Assembly: GCA_937625935.1 (NCBI GenBank)
Contig: OW569371.1
Span: 310,001-374,000, forward strand
Direction of reading: 5' to 3'
Source: Tetramitus jugosus
Lineage: Eukaryota; Heterolobosea; Eutetramitea; Acrasida; Vahlkampfiidae
Length of the DNA stretch: 64,000 nucleotides
Numbering within the stretch: the stretch's first letter is position 1; each line of letters opens with the position of its first letter. Under the pieces are notes generated by a model. It saw only the letters and a program-made list of their open reading frames with translations. It did no database searches and was not told where the DNA came from. Of the stretch, positions 36,856-48,463 are shown piece by piece. The translations under genes were made by a program, and so were the position numbers.

Positions 36856-38661
36856 TTATCTCTTGAAAATGCTCTTTGGGAACAAGAATGGCAGACACTT
36901 TTCTTCGGCAATCAATGGACCGACAATCATGGCAGCACTCTTGATGAGCTTGAGTGATGTCCAGAGGGCACGAGGCGTAGGCAGTGGCCAACACTCGTAG
37001 AAGCAGCCTACAATGGCAACAGAGAAAAAGTGAGTCAACAGAATGTGATAGCTCTCCGTGAGACCAGACAGCAGAGCCACAGGTCCAGTCGCACAGATGC
37101 CACCCAGTTGGAAATAGTTGAACACTGCCTTCTTCATGTATGATCGCATGGGATCATTGTCACCTGGTGCAAAGATGGCATACAGTGCATTGGCCAGAAT
37201 GTTAATGGTGCTGGCATAGCGCTTTCTGCGATGACTGAGAATCTTCATGGCCTGATCAATCGCATCATAATCAGTCAAATCACTCACATCTCTCAACAGT
37301 TCACTCAACACTTGTACGTCACCAAATGCCACAGTCATGCCACCACCAGTCAACGGATGTCTCGTATTCAATGCATCACCCAACATGATGACACCACGTT
37401 TGCTAAACTCTAGATTGGCAGGCATTTCTCTGTTGAGTGCACATCGAATGTTGCCCTCTTCAATAGTCTTGATAAATGGCTCGTGCATGGACAATGGCAA
37501 CGATGGACAAACGTTATTCTTGAGAAACAGTGGCAATTTTTCATCAGTCAAATTAGGTGCGACACTACCAGGGAAATCAATCAACACTCTCACATCGGTG
37601 CTGCTGATGGGATAGCAGAGAACAGGTGCAGGATCAACCATGAACACATTGCCATGATTCTGGAATGGTAACAAGTGAGCTGCATTCTTTAGTTTGAGAC
37701 CGACAAAACAACTGGCAATCACAGTTTCACTCTGATTGAGTGATTTGGTAAATGTGCTGCCTGCACCATTGGCAACAATGACAAGTGCACTGGTGACTGA
37801 ACGTTTTTCATTGCCATCTAATGATGACACGTACTGCACTCCATGAACGATATTATTCTTGTCGTCAGCAGCATTAGCAGTAGTAGCAGTATGAGTAGTA
37901 GTAGCATTAGTGGTAGCATTAGTAGTAGCAGTCGTCGTGTGATTCGGGAGAGGAGAGTAGAGAAAGCCACAGACTGATCCTTGAATCAGGGTCAATTGAC
38001 TCTGTTTGTCCTTGCCCATGCTCTGTGCTCTTCTTCTCAAATTCATGATGAATTTACCATAGTGGAAACTTCTGCCATGATACTTTTCACTTGTTGATGG
38101 ACTATTGTTGTTATTATTGTTCATAAAGTCTCTGTTTGGATAGGGCAAATGAACACGTTCATTTCCATAGAATACACCATAACCATTCATGTATGGTGAA
38201 TCAATACCCTCCAAACACTCTCCAAATCCCAATTGTTTCAACTTTTCAACACCACCTGGTTGCAACAATTCTCCTACAATACGATCTGGTTCATTCAAAT
38301 CTCTCTCAATGATCAATACTTTTTTGCCTTGTTGAGCAAGAGATCCACCCACTGTACATCCAACAATACCTGCACCAATCACAATCACATCATAGTCATA
38401 CTTTTGATGGGTATTATTTGTTTGACCGACTGGTATGGTTGTTGTTGTATTGTTATTGTTGCTATTGTTGTTGTGACTGCTACCAAAGAGTTGAGAAATG
38501 GTGGATACAACAATCATAATGGTATAATAAATAACAGTGGCCATGAGTGCTACTTGAAGTGGTGTCATGGACATGAGAGTCTCTAGTGATGATGTAGTTG
38601 TAGTTGTTGCTGTTTGCATATTGTGGTTGTTGTTGTTTGTAAAGGATGACAAGGATGACAT
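36856..38661 (-). CDS. SQLE: Squalene monooxygenase (squalene epoxidase)
   Basis: This 601-residue FAD enzyme converts squalene to 2,3-oxidosqualene, the first oxygen-requiring step of sterol synthesis, on the ER. A hydrophobic helix at about 36-58 anchors it. The FAD-binding motif DVIVIGAGIVG is at 91-101, followed by ERDLNEPDRIVGELLQPGG, a hallmark of the family. Later come VIVANGAGSTF, the GDALNTRHPLTGGGMTVAF motif and a C-terminal hydrophobic region. Two poly-Thr/Asn/Ala inserts lie in loops (about 65-85 and 240-260). The gene is longer than yeast ERG1 (496) because of them. All signature motifs are intact. Confidence 0.95.
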   Translation of the reverse strand: MSSLSSFTNNNNHNMQTATTTTTSSLETLMSMTPLQVALMATVIYYTIMIVVSTISQLFGSSHNNNSNNNNTTTTIPVGQTNNTHQKYDYDVIVIGAGIVGCTVGGSLAQQGKKVLIIERDLNEPDRIVGELLQPGGVEKLKQLGFGECLEGIDSPYMNGYGVFYGNERVHLPYPNRDFMNNNNNNSPSTSEKYHGRSFHYGKFIMNLRRRAQSMGKDKQSQLTLIQGSVCGFLYSPLPNHTTTATTNATTNATTTHTATTANAADDKNNIVHGVQYVSSLDGNEKRSVTSALVIVANGAGSTFTKSLNQSETVIASCFVGLKLKNAAHLLPFQNHGNVFMVDPAPVLCYPISSTDVRVLIDFPGSVAPNLTDEKLPLFLKNNVCPSLPLSMHEPFIKTIEEGNIRCALNREMPANLEFSKRGVIMLGDALNTRHPLTGGGMTVAFGDVQVLSELLRDVSDLTDYDAIDQAMKILSHRRKRYASTINILANALYAIFAPGDNDPMRSYMKKAVFNYFQLGGICATGPVALLSGLTESYHILLTHFFSVAIVGCFYECWPLPTPRALWTSLKLIKSAAMIVGPLIAEEKCLPFLFPKSIFKR

Positions 38662-39000
38662 GACGAGAGAAGATGATGATTAAGTCGTACCGGGAGTAGC
38701 TACTCGATCAAGAGTGTCAAGTCAAAAATTGAGTGAGTAGGTGGTGTGAGTAGGTGGTAGTTGCTGGTGGTGTGTGCAGCTTTTGTGTGTTCGAGTGTTC
38801 GGGTGTCAAAAAACTGGTGGGCGTCCTTTTGCGGGCGGGAGTGTGGAAAATGGAGTAAATCGTTGGATGATAACTTTACAAAATCATCCATAATTGAACA
38901 TGGAAATGCACAAAAAATTTCTGTTTCAGTTAAAGAAATAGGCGTGATGGTATATTTAGAGAGGAATTGAGGCTCAAATGAGGATTGAGGGATGGTCATG
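38662..39000. other. Intergenic region upstream of squalene monooxygenase, 339 nt
   Basis: Both flanking genes are on the minus strand, so this holds the 3' end region of CFAP57 and the promoter of squalene monooxygenase. The part next to the start is rich in GTGGT/GTGTG. No gene is seen. Confidence 0.5.
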
Positions 39001-42000
39001 TCACTCCTTGTCATTCTCTCCCTCCTCCATCTTGTTGTCTACTGCAAGGTCATTGCTACTCTGTTCGTCTACGGGTTTGGTTTCCAAGCCTTCCTCGTGT
39101 TGAGGTTCTGTTGTTGGACGACTCTCGATTGTCTCTCCTTCATTCGTGATTGTTTCATCTGTTCCTTGACTAGGTTCTTCGTCAATATTGTCAAGGTAAG
39201 GTGGTAAAATGGTTGACTTATCCGTGCTATAGAAACCATTGAGAGCTTCTGTTGGTTCGAGTAGAGCTTCGGTTTCATCATCCATTTGTTCCTCTTGTTG
39301 CGTTTCATCTTCTAGCGGTTGTTCGTCATCTGTTACGGTAGTTGCAAGTTCTTCCATTCCTTCATCTCTTTCAACTCTTAAGCTGTCACGATTCTGAAGA
39401 CTTGACGTAGGTTCTTCGAGTGGTGACATCTCAGTGGTCGTCAGTAGAGGAGAGGCACGAGAGGAACTTGTCGTAGCCGGCTGGATAATGTCATTGGACA
39501 TTGCCGTATTGAAGCCCATATCGGACATGAGAGGAACTGATCGAGATCGGAAACCTTCCATTGGTGGAAGCCGTTCTCTAGAGATTGGTCGACTCTGGGC
39601 TCTAATTTGAGCCTCTAACTCATCGATCCTATCTCTCAGATTCCGGATTGTGATCTTCTGCAGTTCGATGTTTCTCTTGGCTTCTTCCAGTGTCAGTTCA
39701 ATGGGCCCGTTCACGCCAGATGCGAATAAATTATTGGTGCTAGCGCTATGTGGAGAGGGTGAAGATGAATTAGCGTTGAACTTGTTGAATCGAGACACTC
39801 CTGCTTCCTCCTTCTCTCTCAGTTTACTATTGAGAGTTCGAACATCCTTTCTCAGAATGTTAATCTCCTTGATCAATTCCATGTTTTCATGTATGACTCG
39901 ATTTGTCTCAGTCTTACTAGTCTCAGTAGCTTTTAACAACTTCTTCTTTAAACTCTCAACAGTTTTCTCCAAATAGTTTCTTTGCCTATCGTATTCTCTC
40001 TGGATATCATAATCCATTTCTTGTTTTTTGATGGACTTGTTGACATGCTTCTGATACAGATTTTTAACATCTTCCTTCAATCGCTTCGGTTCTTGAATGC
40101 CCTGAACAACATCATGAATGTCAGACCGTATTCTGGACTTGAAAACTTCAGAATCCTTCAACTTGTTTCTCAATCTTTGAATCTCCTTGTTCTTAGCACT
40201 GATTTGAAGTTTGAGATCCTCTATTCCTCTCAATTGTTCTTCGCTCATCTCCTTGAATTTATCCAATTCCTTCTCCATTTGTTTCATTTCATGCCTTAGC
40301 TTGTTAATCTGTTCTTTGTTTGGTCTAATTTCTTCTTCAAGGGTGGTAATCTTGTACTGGAGAACAAACTTAAACTTCTCCAGTTCTTGATTCTGCCTCT
40401 TTAGTTCGAAAATTTTCTTCTCCTTATCTACAATTGTCTCTTCTCTTTCTCTGTTCTCATTCTTCAAGTTTGTCGCCTCATTTTCAAAGTGATCCTTCTT
40501 ATCCTTAGTGGTTTGAAGCTTGTTGGTAATGTCTTTCATCACCTTCTTCTGTTCATTCAGGGCATTTTGAATTTTCTCCTTGTCTGTCTGAGCTGATTTT
40601 CTCTCTCCACTTAACACTGATATATTTTGTTGAAGTTGCTTGGCTTTCTCGGTAAAGTCATTCTTAATCTTTTCAATCTCTCTGTCTCTGTCTTCTTCGA
40701 TTTGCTTTATACGCTCAATAAAGTCCCTTGTTTTTTCTTCTGATTGCAGTTTTAATTTCTCATATTCTCCTCTTTGAACAACCATTTCATCTTCATGGGT
40801 TTCAGCAATCTTTGAAATTTCGGATTGATGCATTTCCTCTGCATCTTTAATCTTTTCAATTAGATCATCTCTTTCGATCGAGAACTCGGCTTTAATGTGC
40901 TGGATTTGTTGAACGAATCCTGTAATCTTATCTTGACATTCCTTCTCCTTCTTACTGAGCTCCAACACATGTTCCTCTACCAATTCTTCAATCTTTTGCT
41001 CTAGCTCAGTTTTTGTTTGGTCAATGATTGCTTTCATTTGATTAATTCTCTCATCTTTTTTGCTCAGTTCCTCCTGATATTGTGCTGCTTGTTCCTTTAA
41101 TCTCTCATTGTATTCCAGAGCTTTTTTCTTTTGTTCATATTCGTTATCGGACTTGAGTTCGACAACTTTGGCATTCAAGTCAGCGATTGTATTATTCTTC
41201 TCCTCTAAATCACTACTGGCAATTAAAATCTCCTCAGAGTACTTTGTGTCTCTCTTCAATCGACCTCCCTCTCTATCTTTGACTTCAAATATACACATAC
41301 AACCATCTTCACTGACTGATATCAATAATGTCTCATCATGGATTAGTTTGATACGATTAATGGAATCACCATGACAATAACTATCGTCAATTAAAGTGTC
41401 CGATGTTAAGTTCGGCGGTAAAGGATAAACCAAAATGGAGCCGTCAGTACTAGCACAGAACAATAGTTTTTGGATATGACTCGATTCGATGCAGGACCAA
41501 CTGTTCTCTCCTGTTGGGACTTGCGAAATTACTTCTCCATCCTGAAATTCACGCAACATTTTATCCGTACCCACAGCGAGTATGCTCTTTCCCTCATTAA
41601 TTACACTCGTGTATTCGCAGGACTTGTTAAAGTGATGCACGATGCGTTTTTCGGTTGCCAACACATATTCGTACACTGCTCCATCCATACCAGCACTCAC
41701 GAGTCGATTGTCATCGTCCAACCAATGTAAGCATCTAATTTTTCCAGAATGACCTCTCAATGAGTGAAGTTGCAATAGAGTATGAGTATCGTACACATTG
41801 ATCACATTACCATGCACAGCAGCAAAGTATTGACCTCCATTCGAAAATTTAACTTCGGGACAATTTCTAACATGGAAGGATTTTGCTTCTCGAATGTCAT
41901 TGTTTCCTAGCAGATTCATAAATCGTAACTTATCTTGAAAACCAACGACTAAATGAAGACCATTGGGATGCATCGCTACGGAATATATTTCCTGAGAGAA

Positions 42001-43441
42001 TCTTCTGACCATCAGAAGAGAATTGTCCAAGTAGTTCCAAATTCGTATTGAACGATCCGAGCTACAAGTAACAATGAGAGGTTTTCGAGCACAGGTATCC
42101 AACCCCGTAATTTTCTGGGAATGAAACGGGTTAGTAAGATAATAAAACTTGACGTCTTGTTCCTGTAAAATGTCAGAACTAGTCAGATTCAGCGTAAATA
42201 TTTGACCCGTGTTCGTTGTGATGGCCAAGGTTTCATTGGAGGGACTCAATCCGAAATTCATTATTCGATGAATAGTCTGTTGTAACGTATTGGATTCTGC
42301 TTCGTAGTTTGATGATCCTGTTCCCGCTATTGAAGATTGAGATTGAAAGTCATAGACTGTATCGTTCATTTCAAGTGTACTGTGTGCCAACTTTAAATTC
42401 TTAGTCTTTTTGTATAGATCTCCGTGCTCGTTTGCGTCAGTCGGTTCGAAGATGGTCACCGTTCCATTATCACTTCCACACACAAATCCGCCATTATAAG
42501 GTACAATAGTGTTGATTGCTTTTCCGTCAGAGGGAGCTGTAGAGATGGGACCTCTCAGTTCCATATCTTCGACAAGATACAAGTCTCCATTTCGATTCGA
42601 TATCACAAGCCTCGTATCGTCCAACCAAGCATGATACACATACTCGTCCGAAGTATTGCTAGCAGTATTGGTGTCAGTTGGTTTCCTACTATTACTAAAA
42701 TTGTGATTGTTGAAGGATGACACCAAGGATGAACAACTCACGACTTGCTTGAGTGTACCTTCATCATATTTTAACAATTTGAATATTCCATTACCAGTCA
42801 CACAAATGTACTTATTGTCGGGAGACATGGAGCATTGATACACTGGATCTCTTTCGCTTGTTGAAGTACCAATAGAGGCAACTACCTTGGACTTTCCTTC
42901 CATGCTCCACAGAATAAGTTTATAGTGCGGTCCACCAGCCTGGGCAATCATAAATTTGCCATCTGAACTAAAGGTGAAGCTCACAAATTCCTGTATTCAC
43001 ATACAAGTATTAGATAAAATTGTCAATATCGATATTGACAAATAGAATATTGATGAGGCATACCTGTGATCCAGCATCTGAATGAGTGATAATCTTCTTC
43101 TTCTTTCTTGTGAGTGTGTCATAAAAGGTAATTGTTGGATACGATTTTCCCTTCTCTGCCACAGCAATGTACTTTCTGTTGGGTACGAGAGACATGGCCG
43201 TGATACCCATTGATTCCTTTGATCCTTTGACATAGCTCTGCGTCCCATTAATGTTATGAAAGACAAGTGTCCGCCCCACAGGATACACTAAATTGGCTTC
43301 ATCGATAAACCAAATATTGTTCTTTGTTTTTGCGTTGAGACCATGAGCACTCTTGAGAGTTAAGATTTTGGAGTGGGACTCTGAAGTGTGTTGTAGAGCT
43401 GGAGATGGATTCCGTTGTTGTTGATTGCCGCTAATATTCAT
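39001..43441 (-). CDS. CFAP57: CFAP57 (WDR65) homolog, WD40 plus coiled-coil flagellar protein (2 exons)
   Basis: The coding sequence is the complement of 43064-43441 joined to 39001-42990, with a 73-nt phase-0 intron (GTATGC...ATTCACAG-type end). The product has 1,455 residues. The first about 640 form WD40 propellers; the rest is coiled coil with an acidic disordered tail. It follows CFAP57 throughout: GLNAKTKNNIWFIDE at the start, VYQCSMSPDNKYICVTGNGIFKLL, RKPLIVTCSSDRSIRIWNY, SFSNGG-like SNGGQYFAAVHGNVI, HSGKIRCLHW and, in the coil, VDKEKKIFELKRQNQELEKFKFVL. CFAP57 acts in axonemal inner-arm dynein assembly near the nexin-dynein regulatory complex, so this organism builds a motile flagellum. 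Confidence 0.93.
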
Positions 43442-43614
43442 TGATACTTGTTTAAAGTGACTAGATTTATGTTGTCTCTCTCTCTCACTCGATTCCCTCT
43501 TACTTCACTGCTGCTTCCAGTCTCTCTCTGATGTAGTTCAATTGTCAGTTAATGAAAAATCAGTTTCACCAACACAATGATTCTCCGTCCGTACATCGAC
43601 CAGTCAAATCTTTC

Positions 43615-43628
43615 TTTTGGCGCGAAAA
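43615..43628. promoter_or_regulatory. Palindromic E2F/DP-like site upstream of CFAP57
   Basis: TTTTGGCGCGAAAA is a perfect match to the bipartite E2F consensus TTTSSCGCGAAA. It lies 174 bp upstream of the CFAP57 ATG and 46 bp past the stop of the CWC2-like gene. Confidence 0.5.
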
Positions 43629-43673
43629 AGAAATTGGGTCCTGGAGAATGATGACTGAGGGAACACTCGGAGT

Positions 43674-45170
43674 TTATTTGCCTTGTAATTGCTTCATGAA
43701 TTGTTGATCAAATGAAGCATCACCTGTTGAATTTGTTGGTGTTGTTGTGGTTGTTGTTGTATTCACATTGCTGTATTGAGAGTCAGTGTTTGGATAAGAG
43801 TCAACACTGTCAGTAGTAGCGGTAGCAGTCTTCTGATTGCTATTGATTGATTTGACTTGTTGTTTCAATACTCGTTGACTCTGTTTCATTGTTGCTTGTA
43901 AAAAGTGATAATAGTCCAATCTCTTGACATCAATATGCTCAGTGTCTCCTTCTGTTTCTTCTGTTTCTTGTTGTTCATTATTGACTGTTGTTGTTGATGG
44001 TGATGAGAATAAGACGGGAGGAGCCATACCAGGTGGTGCAATCATGATGGGTTGTTGTTGTTGTTGTTGTACTTGTATCATGTGTGGTGGTAGTGGTTGT
44101 GGTACCATCATGAGTGATGATGATGATGATGATGGATAGGCCAACATGGACATTTGTTGTTGCTGTTGTTGTTGTACTTGTTGTTGTTGATGATCATGAA
44201 TGGATTGAACGAGTTGTGATTTCAAATCCAGAGTGTTTCTCTTGATGGCCAATGGGTTCATATCATCTGTTGCCCACTTGATTTGCAACACTTGAAGTGG
44301 TTCCTTTTGTTGTTTATCTGTTGTTGTTGTTGTTGTTGATGATGATGATGATGATGATAAGACTTGATTCTGCATGGCCTCTCGTGCAAATTCAGCACAC
44401 AGTCTCAGTTTGTACTTTACAAAGGCATAGCATCGATCACTGAATGCTCTCACGTACTCTAATTGACCAAATTCTTTGAAATCTTCAATCAATTGCACTT
44501 CAATCTTCTTGTTGTTTTCCTTGAGTCGATTGTCATGTTGTTGATTGGTCTTGTTGTTGGGAGTCAATGTCGTTGGAGGAGTGTAATGACGATCGTGATG
44601 CTGATGCTGATAGCTGTATTGGTTGTTATTGTTCATGAATCCTGTAATGTACAGTGTTTTGCATTCTCTGTTGAATGAACCTGTTCCACCCATGTCTTCT
44701 CTGTCTGTGGCGTGCTTCTCTCTACCAAACACGTCTCTTGTGATGGGTATTCTCTTCTCATCGTACATGGTAGGTATTCTGTGCAGGTACTTGCAATTGG
44801 ATCCATTGGAACAGCATCCCTTTGCAAAATACAAGCAAAAAAAACTATTGTTATTCTCATTGTTATTGTTATTGTTATTGTTGGTGTTGGTGTTGCATGC
44901 CATGGTCCATCCACTGTCACGTTTAATGTTGACTCTTGTTTCAGATAGATCCTTGTTGTGAGATGATTTGTTGTCTCTACCAATGAATCGATGATACCAT
45001 ATATTGTAATCACCTCCACCTTCTTCTCTCTGCAAGTGTATATTCTTTCTCTGTTGGACTTGAATGCGTGCTTTTCTTATTTTTTTAATTTTATTGTTGT
45101 CATTGATGGTGGTATTGGTGGTGATATTGGTGGTGGTATTGGTATTGGTTGTTGTTGTTTGATTGACCAT
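43674..45170 (-). CDS. CWC2/RBM22-type spliceosomal RNA-binding protein
   Basis: This 498-residue protein matches Cwc2/RBM22, which contacts U6 snRNA and the intron in the catalytic spliceosome as part of the NineTeen complex. Seen: the Torus start DYNIWYHRFIG at about 54-64, CNIKRDSG-like VNIKRDSGWT, a CCCH zinc finger with Cys112, Cys120, Cys126 and His130 (C-x7-C-x5-C-x3-H), the DVFGREKHATDREDMGGTGSF stretch, and an RRM beginning KTLYITGF, interrupted by an Asn/Tyr/His-rich insert. The C-terminal 200 residues are Gln/Ser/Thr/Pro-rich. Poly-Thr and poly-Asn runs at the N terminus reflect ACA/AAC repeats. The start ATG is 45168-45170. Confidence 0.9.
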   Translation of the reverse strand: MVNQTTTTNTNTTTNITTNTTINDNNKIKKIRKARIQVQQRKNIHLQREEGGGDYNIWYHRFIGRDNKSSHNKDLSETRVNIKRDSGWTMACNTNTNNNNNNNNENNNSFFCLYFAKGCCSNGSNCKYLHRIPTMYDEKRIPITRDVFGREKHATDREDMGGTGSFNRECKTLYITGFMNNNNQYSYQHQHHDRHYTPPTTLTPNNKTNQQHDNRLKENNKKIEVQLIEDFKEFGQLEYVRAFSDRCYAFVKYKLRLCAEFAREAMQNQVLSSSSSSSTTTTTTDKQQKEPLQVLQIKWATDDMNPLAIKRNTLDLKSQLVQSIHDHQQQQVQQQQQQQMSMLAYPSSSSSSLMMVPQPLPPHMIQVQQQQQQPIMIAPPGMAPPVLFSSPSTTTVNNEQQETEETEGDTEHIDVKRLDYYHFLQATMKQSQRVLKQQVKSINSNQKTATATTDSVDSYPNTDSQYSNVNTTTTTTTPTNSTGDASFDQQFMKQLQGK

Positions 45171-46345
45171 GATGATCTATGTGTGTGTATTGTATTATTA
45201 TTGTTGTTGTGTGGAGTTTTTTTGTTTGATTTTTGTCTTGCACTTTTCCTCGTGCTGATTGAACCCAAAATGAATGATCTTTTTGTGGTTCCGACCCACA
45301 AGAATTTTTTCACAGACGGTTGTGTTTCCATGAACAGTCGAGAAGGTGCACAAGAAACGAACTCTCTCTCAAGAATTGCAATACAAATGTTGCAGTCTCT
45401 TGAGCCCAAATGTTGCTCATGTTATTCAAGCAACATGGTAAAACGTGCATGAGGCATGAGAGAGGCTAATCGAGTGATTCTTCTCTCCTGAGTTGCGTAA
45501 ACATCCCATTCTTCCAGGCTTTGACGTATCGAACAAAGAAATCTTTTTCTCGGCCTTTTTTGGAAGCCTCCAACTCCTGTGAAAGTGTTCACTCCTTGGC
45601 CTATTAAAGGCTGTTGAGTTGACTCACAATTTGACCAGAAATACAAAAAAACGAACACAACAACAAACATAAATATTTGACAAGAAACCAACTCAATACA
45701 GTATTTTTTGTAAATTGTTAGTCACCTGTTGAACACTCGAGATCAACCAACGATACCTTACACTTCAATGACTCTAGAGTCGTTGAGGTCACCGAGATTA
45801 AGAAATTTGTTAGGGCACCCCGCAAGCAAAGCAAGGAAATCACAGAGATTGCAGCATCTCCTGTAACCGAGGCAGCAACAGAAACACTGAAAATGCAACA
45901 AAACGGTAACAAAAAGGAAGCTGAGATCTCCCAGAGTGGAGTGAGAAACATAAGAGAAATCTAAAAAGCAGACGTAACTATCGGAACAAGTGAAAGAGAT
46001 TGAGGGAAGAAAACAAACACAACTTGGTTCCAACTAATCTTCAAACATTACAATATCATTCCTCTGCACTACCATGATGAGGTCACTGAGTCCTTGGTAC
46101 CAATTTTGGTCATCATCATCTGTCAATTGAAATTATGCCATTTGCTACATTGACTCTCACTCAAGGCATCATGCCTGTTCTATAACCCAGAGAAGAAAAG
46201 GCTTTGACTCAGTATCAATCATAGACTCTTGATTTCTTCTTCTTGACAAGGGTGAAGCAGCTGAATTCGCAATTGAAGCATCCAAGTCTCTCAGTCCAAA
46301 GATTGCTAAATCTTGCGAGTTGACACATCAAAGAAAGAGCGCAGA
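45171..46345. other. Unresolved interval with possible short exons, 1,175 nt
   Basis: No single clear gene can be drawn. On the plus strand an ATG at 45270 opens a coding-looking stretch (MNDLFVVPTHKNFF... to about 45437), and after TTGTTAG another stretch from 45720 to a TAA ending at 45962 reads SPVEHSRSTND... with VVEVTEIKKFVRAPRKQ. They could be exons of one gene with the intervening 280 nt as intron. Minus-strand frames across 45422-45691 look equally plausible. The interval 45963-46345 shows nothing convincing. A degraded or multi-exon gene is likely. Confidence 0.3.
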
Positions 46346-46906
46346 TCAAGGTGTTTCAGCCCTTGGCATTGCTGTCATTGTCATGGGTGTAGAGCTTAGG
46401 CATAATCTTTGCACTGTAACATGGACAGATCTTTTGTCGAAGCTTCCATTCTGCTCTTCCTGTGTACGAACATCTTCTGTCCAGTTTAGTTCACATTCAA
46501 TGGAGAAGAATTGTGTGTTTTCTAACTTTTGGGTCATAACATCTTCAAGTGTCTTAACAGAACACTTGACAAAACTCTTGATCGAAACATAGATCTGACG
46601 TGCTTCTCTCTCTTTAAAATGTTGAAATAACTTGCAAAGTGTGGAGAAACCAGTCCATACCCATGTGTATTGAGTGTGACGGGTTCTGTTTTAGTGAGTA
46701 CTTCATCAACTTTTAGTTTCGCCGTACACTGACCACATCTTTGTGGTCCTGCTCCAGCATTTCCCACTATCTGATTAAATTGCTTTTTATCGGAGATGAC
46801 ATCCTGTGCTATGTTAGACTAAAACCATATCAACCCATGAACAAATTACCAATACTTACTTGAAAGAATGTCTCTGATTGCTTGATGGATTAATCCAATA
46901 AAAGTT
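46346..46906 (-). CDS. 3' exons of an unidentified multi-exon gene
   Basis: Three consecutive minus-strand segments join in phase through clean introns: 46906-46860, then intron 46859-46809 (GTAAGT with CTAACATAG end), 46808-46651, then intron 46650-46595 (GTTTCT...CACGTCAG), and 46594-46346 ending in TGA. The joined protein reads ...FIGLIHQAIRDILS, TQDVISDKKQF, GPQRCGQCTAKLKVDEVL, VTLNTHGYGLIYVSIKSFVKC to a Ser/Thr/Met tail, about 150 residues. I do not recognise it. Further exons probably lie upstream in 46907-47210, where several alternative frames compete, and these may overlap antisense to the next gene. Confidence 0.45.
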
Positions 46907-47189
46907 CTTCAAGTCAATTATTGACTCAATGAATGGAATCACTTCAGTGCAAGACGCTTGCGTGCAGATAGAAAGCTATGTATGTACGAATGTTCCGTGA
47001 GGGAGATCTTCCTTAAGTTCTTCAATTGAAGGATGGACGACGGCAAATACTAAAAAATCTATTTCTCTCAAAGAGTTAGCTCTGAATCCTGAGTACACAT
47101 ATATTGGCAATGTTCACATTGTTGAATTACCATCTGGAGAATGAATTCGAGGAAGGTATCGGGATTTGCGGGTGGAACTGGCTCTACGA
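46907..47189. other. Ambiguous 5' region between two facing gene models
   Basis: Both strands show coding-like frames here. On plus, 47001-47141 is open (IEGWTTANTKKSISLKELALNPEYTYIGNVHIVELPSGE) in the same frame as the downstream gene, interrupted by one TGA at 47142. On minus, frames with plausible splice sites could extend the 46346-46906 gene. I cannot decide from sequence alone. Confidence 0.35.
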
Positions 47190-48059
47190 ATGTATCGCGT
47201 CTTGACCATGCCCAACGCAGAAAGGGTGAAGCTTTTTCTTTCACCCAAACCAGGACTAAAGGGAGAACGAGACATGTGTTTAACATGGCAGGTACGCCAT
47301 AACTACTTTTTCCAAAGACTGAAAAACAAACGAAAAATGATGAAGCAAGAAGAGCAAGACAAGATTCCACCAGTGTCTGTTACACTCACAAAGGCCAACC
47401 CTCCAATATCAGGTGTTATCAAAAACAATCTAATTTGGTACAAGGAGGTTTCCTACAGATCTATCAACGCTTTTGCAACAACTATTCTGAAGAAGAATGT
47501 ACTCGATGCGAATGACTATAAATCACTTGAATTCAAATGTAGGGATCAAGTCTTACCCTATTGGTGCATTTCAGAGTGTGAACTTCTTTGTGGCCTCCCT
47601 TGGACTCAGAGACTTGAACGAATAGAAAGACACATGAGACAGTTCTCGGAACACAAGGCCCACTTGGTCGTTGGTCATGAAGTTGGAACATACTTTGCTT
47701 ATTCTAATCTACCAATCCTTGAGAAGTATTATCATTGGGTCAGTTTGATGATGTCTCGTCCTTTCTCCAGCGAGGCAACAATCGAATTAATTGTTGCCAA
47801 TAAGAACACACAACAGAGAGTGATGGATCTTTTGAACCAAAAATTAAGAGCATGCAGCAAACTGTGGCAATGTCATTTTTCTGTCTATGCCCTTCCAAGT
47901 GAGAAAAAGGAATTGGGTTTGAAAGATTCTTCCATCTCTCACAACGACAATCAAAACGACAATAGTGAACCTGAAAACGAGAGGTCGAGTGATTTTTCTG
48001 ACAGAGACTCCGAATCAACCATCCGAAAACGATTGAAGTCCCTCAGACTCGATAGTTAG
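47190..48059 (+). CDS. Unidentified protein, possibly 5'-incomplete
   Basis: From the first in-frame ATG the frame gives 289 residues; it is open back to a TGA at 47142, and coding-like sequence continues in the same frame before that stop, so an upstream exon or a disrupted longer gene is possible. The protein is basic and globular in the first 220 residues (MYRVLTMPNAERVKLFLSPK, WQVRHNYFFQRLKNKRK, HWVSLMMSRPF) and ends in an acidic, Ser/Asn-rich tail with RKRLKSLRLDS. I recognise no domain. Codon use is like its neighbours. Confidence 0.55.
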   Translation: MYRVLTMPNAERVKLFLSPKPGLKGERDMCLTWQVRHNYFFQRLKNKRKMMKQEEQDKIPPVSVTLTKANPPISGVIKNNLIWYKEVSYRSINAFATTILKKNVLDANDYKSLEFKCRDQVLPYWCISECELLCGLPWTQRLERIERHMRQFSEHKAHLVVGHEVGTYFAYSNLPILEKYYHWVSLMMSRPFSSEATIELIVANKNTQQRVMDLLNQKLRACSKLWQCHFSVYALPSEKKELGLKDSSISHNDNQNDNSEPENERSSDFSDRDSESTIRKRLKSLRLDS

Positions 48060-48463
48060 TGGTTCTATTGATTGCAGGTGGAAAGTATGAGTAAAATTGT
48101 TGTTCTTTCTTCTCGTTTGTTGCATTTCGAACCATTGTGAGAATACTGTCAACCATTGTGGAGAAACCTTTTACGATTTAATCTATCGGTGAAGCTGAGA
48201 AAAAGAAACGAGAATCAAAGAGTCCAAACTCTGTTCAAGAGTGCACGCCTGATCTATTTGATACTTTTCTGTAGGGTTCTTTCGAATTTCGGAAACATTC
48301 CCAATCTGTCAATTTGTTGTATCTTTTTTTAAGGTGGTTCCTCTTGGATCTTCGTTCTCTTCTTGTCAACTGACTTTCTATACCAGGATCGGGGAGGCGC
48401 TTCAAGGGTTTAAGAATGGAATACCAACCGATGCTGCTTTCCTTTCTTAGAACCTGAGGACGC
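48060..48463. other. Intergenic region, 404 nt
   Basis: T-rich downstream of the orphan gene; I see no gene, tRNA or repeat in it. Confidence 0.4.

Noticed and set aside
46960-46980. A 12-nt intron GTACATACATAG on the minus strand that would remove an in-frame stop
   Set aside because: Too short for a spliceosomal intron; a 75-nt intron or another frame explains the sequence better.
47142-47144. Readthrough or selenocysteine at the TGA between two open segments
   Set aside because: No selenocysteine element was seen, and an intron or disrupted gene is simpler.
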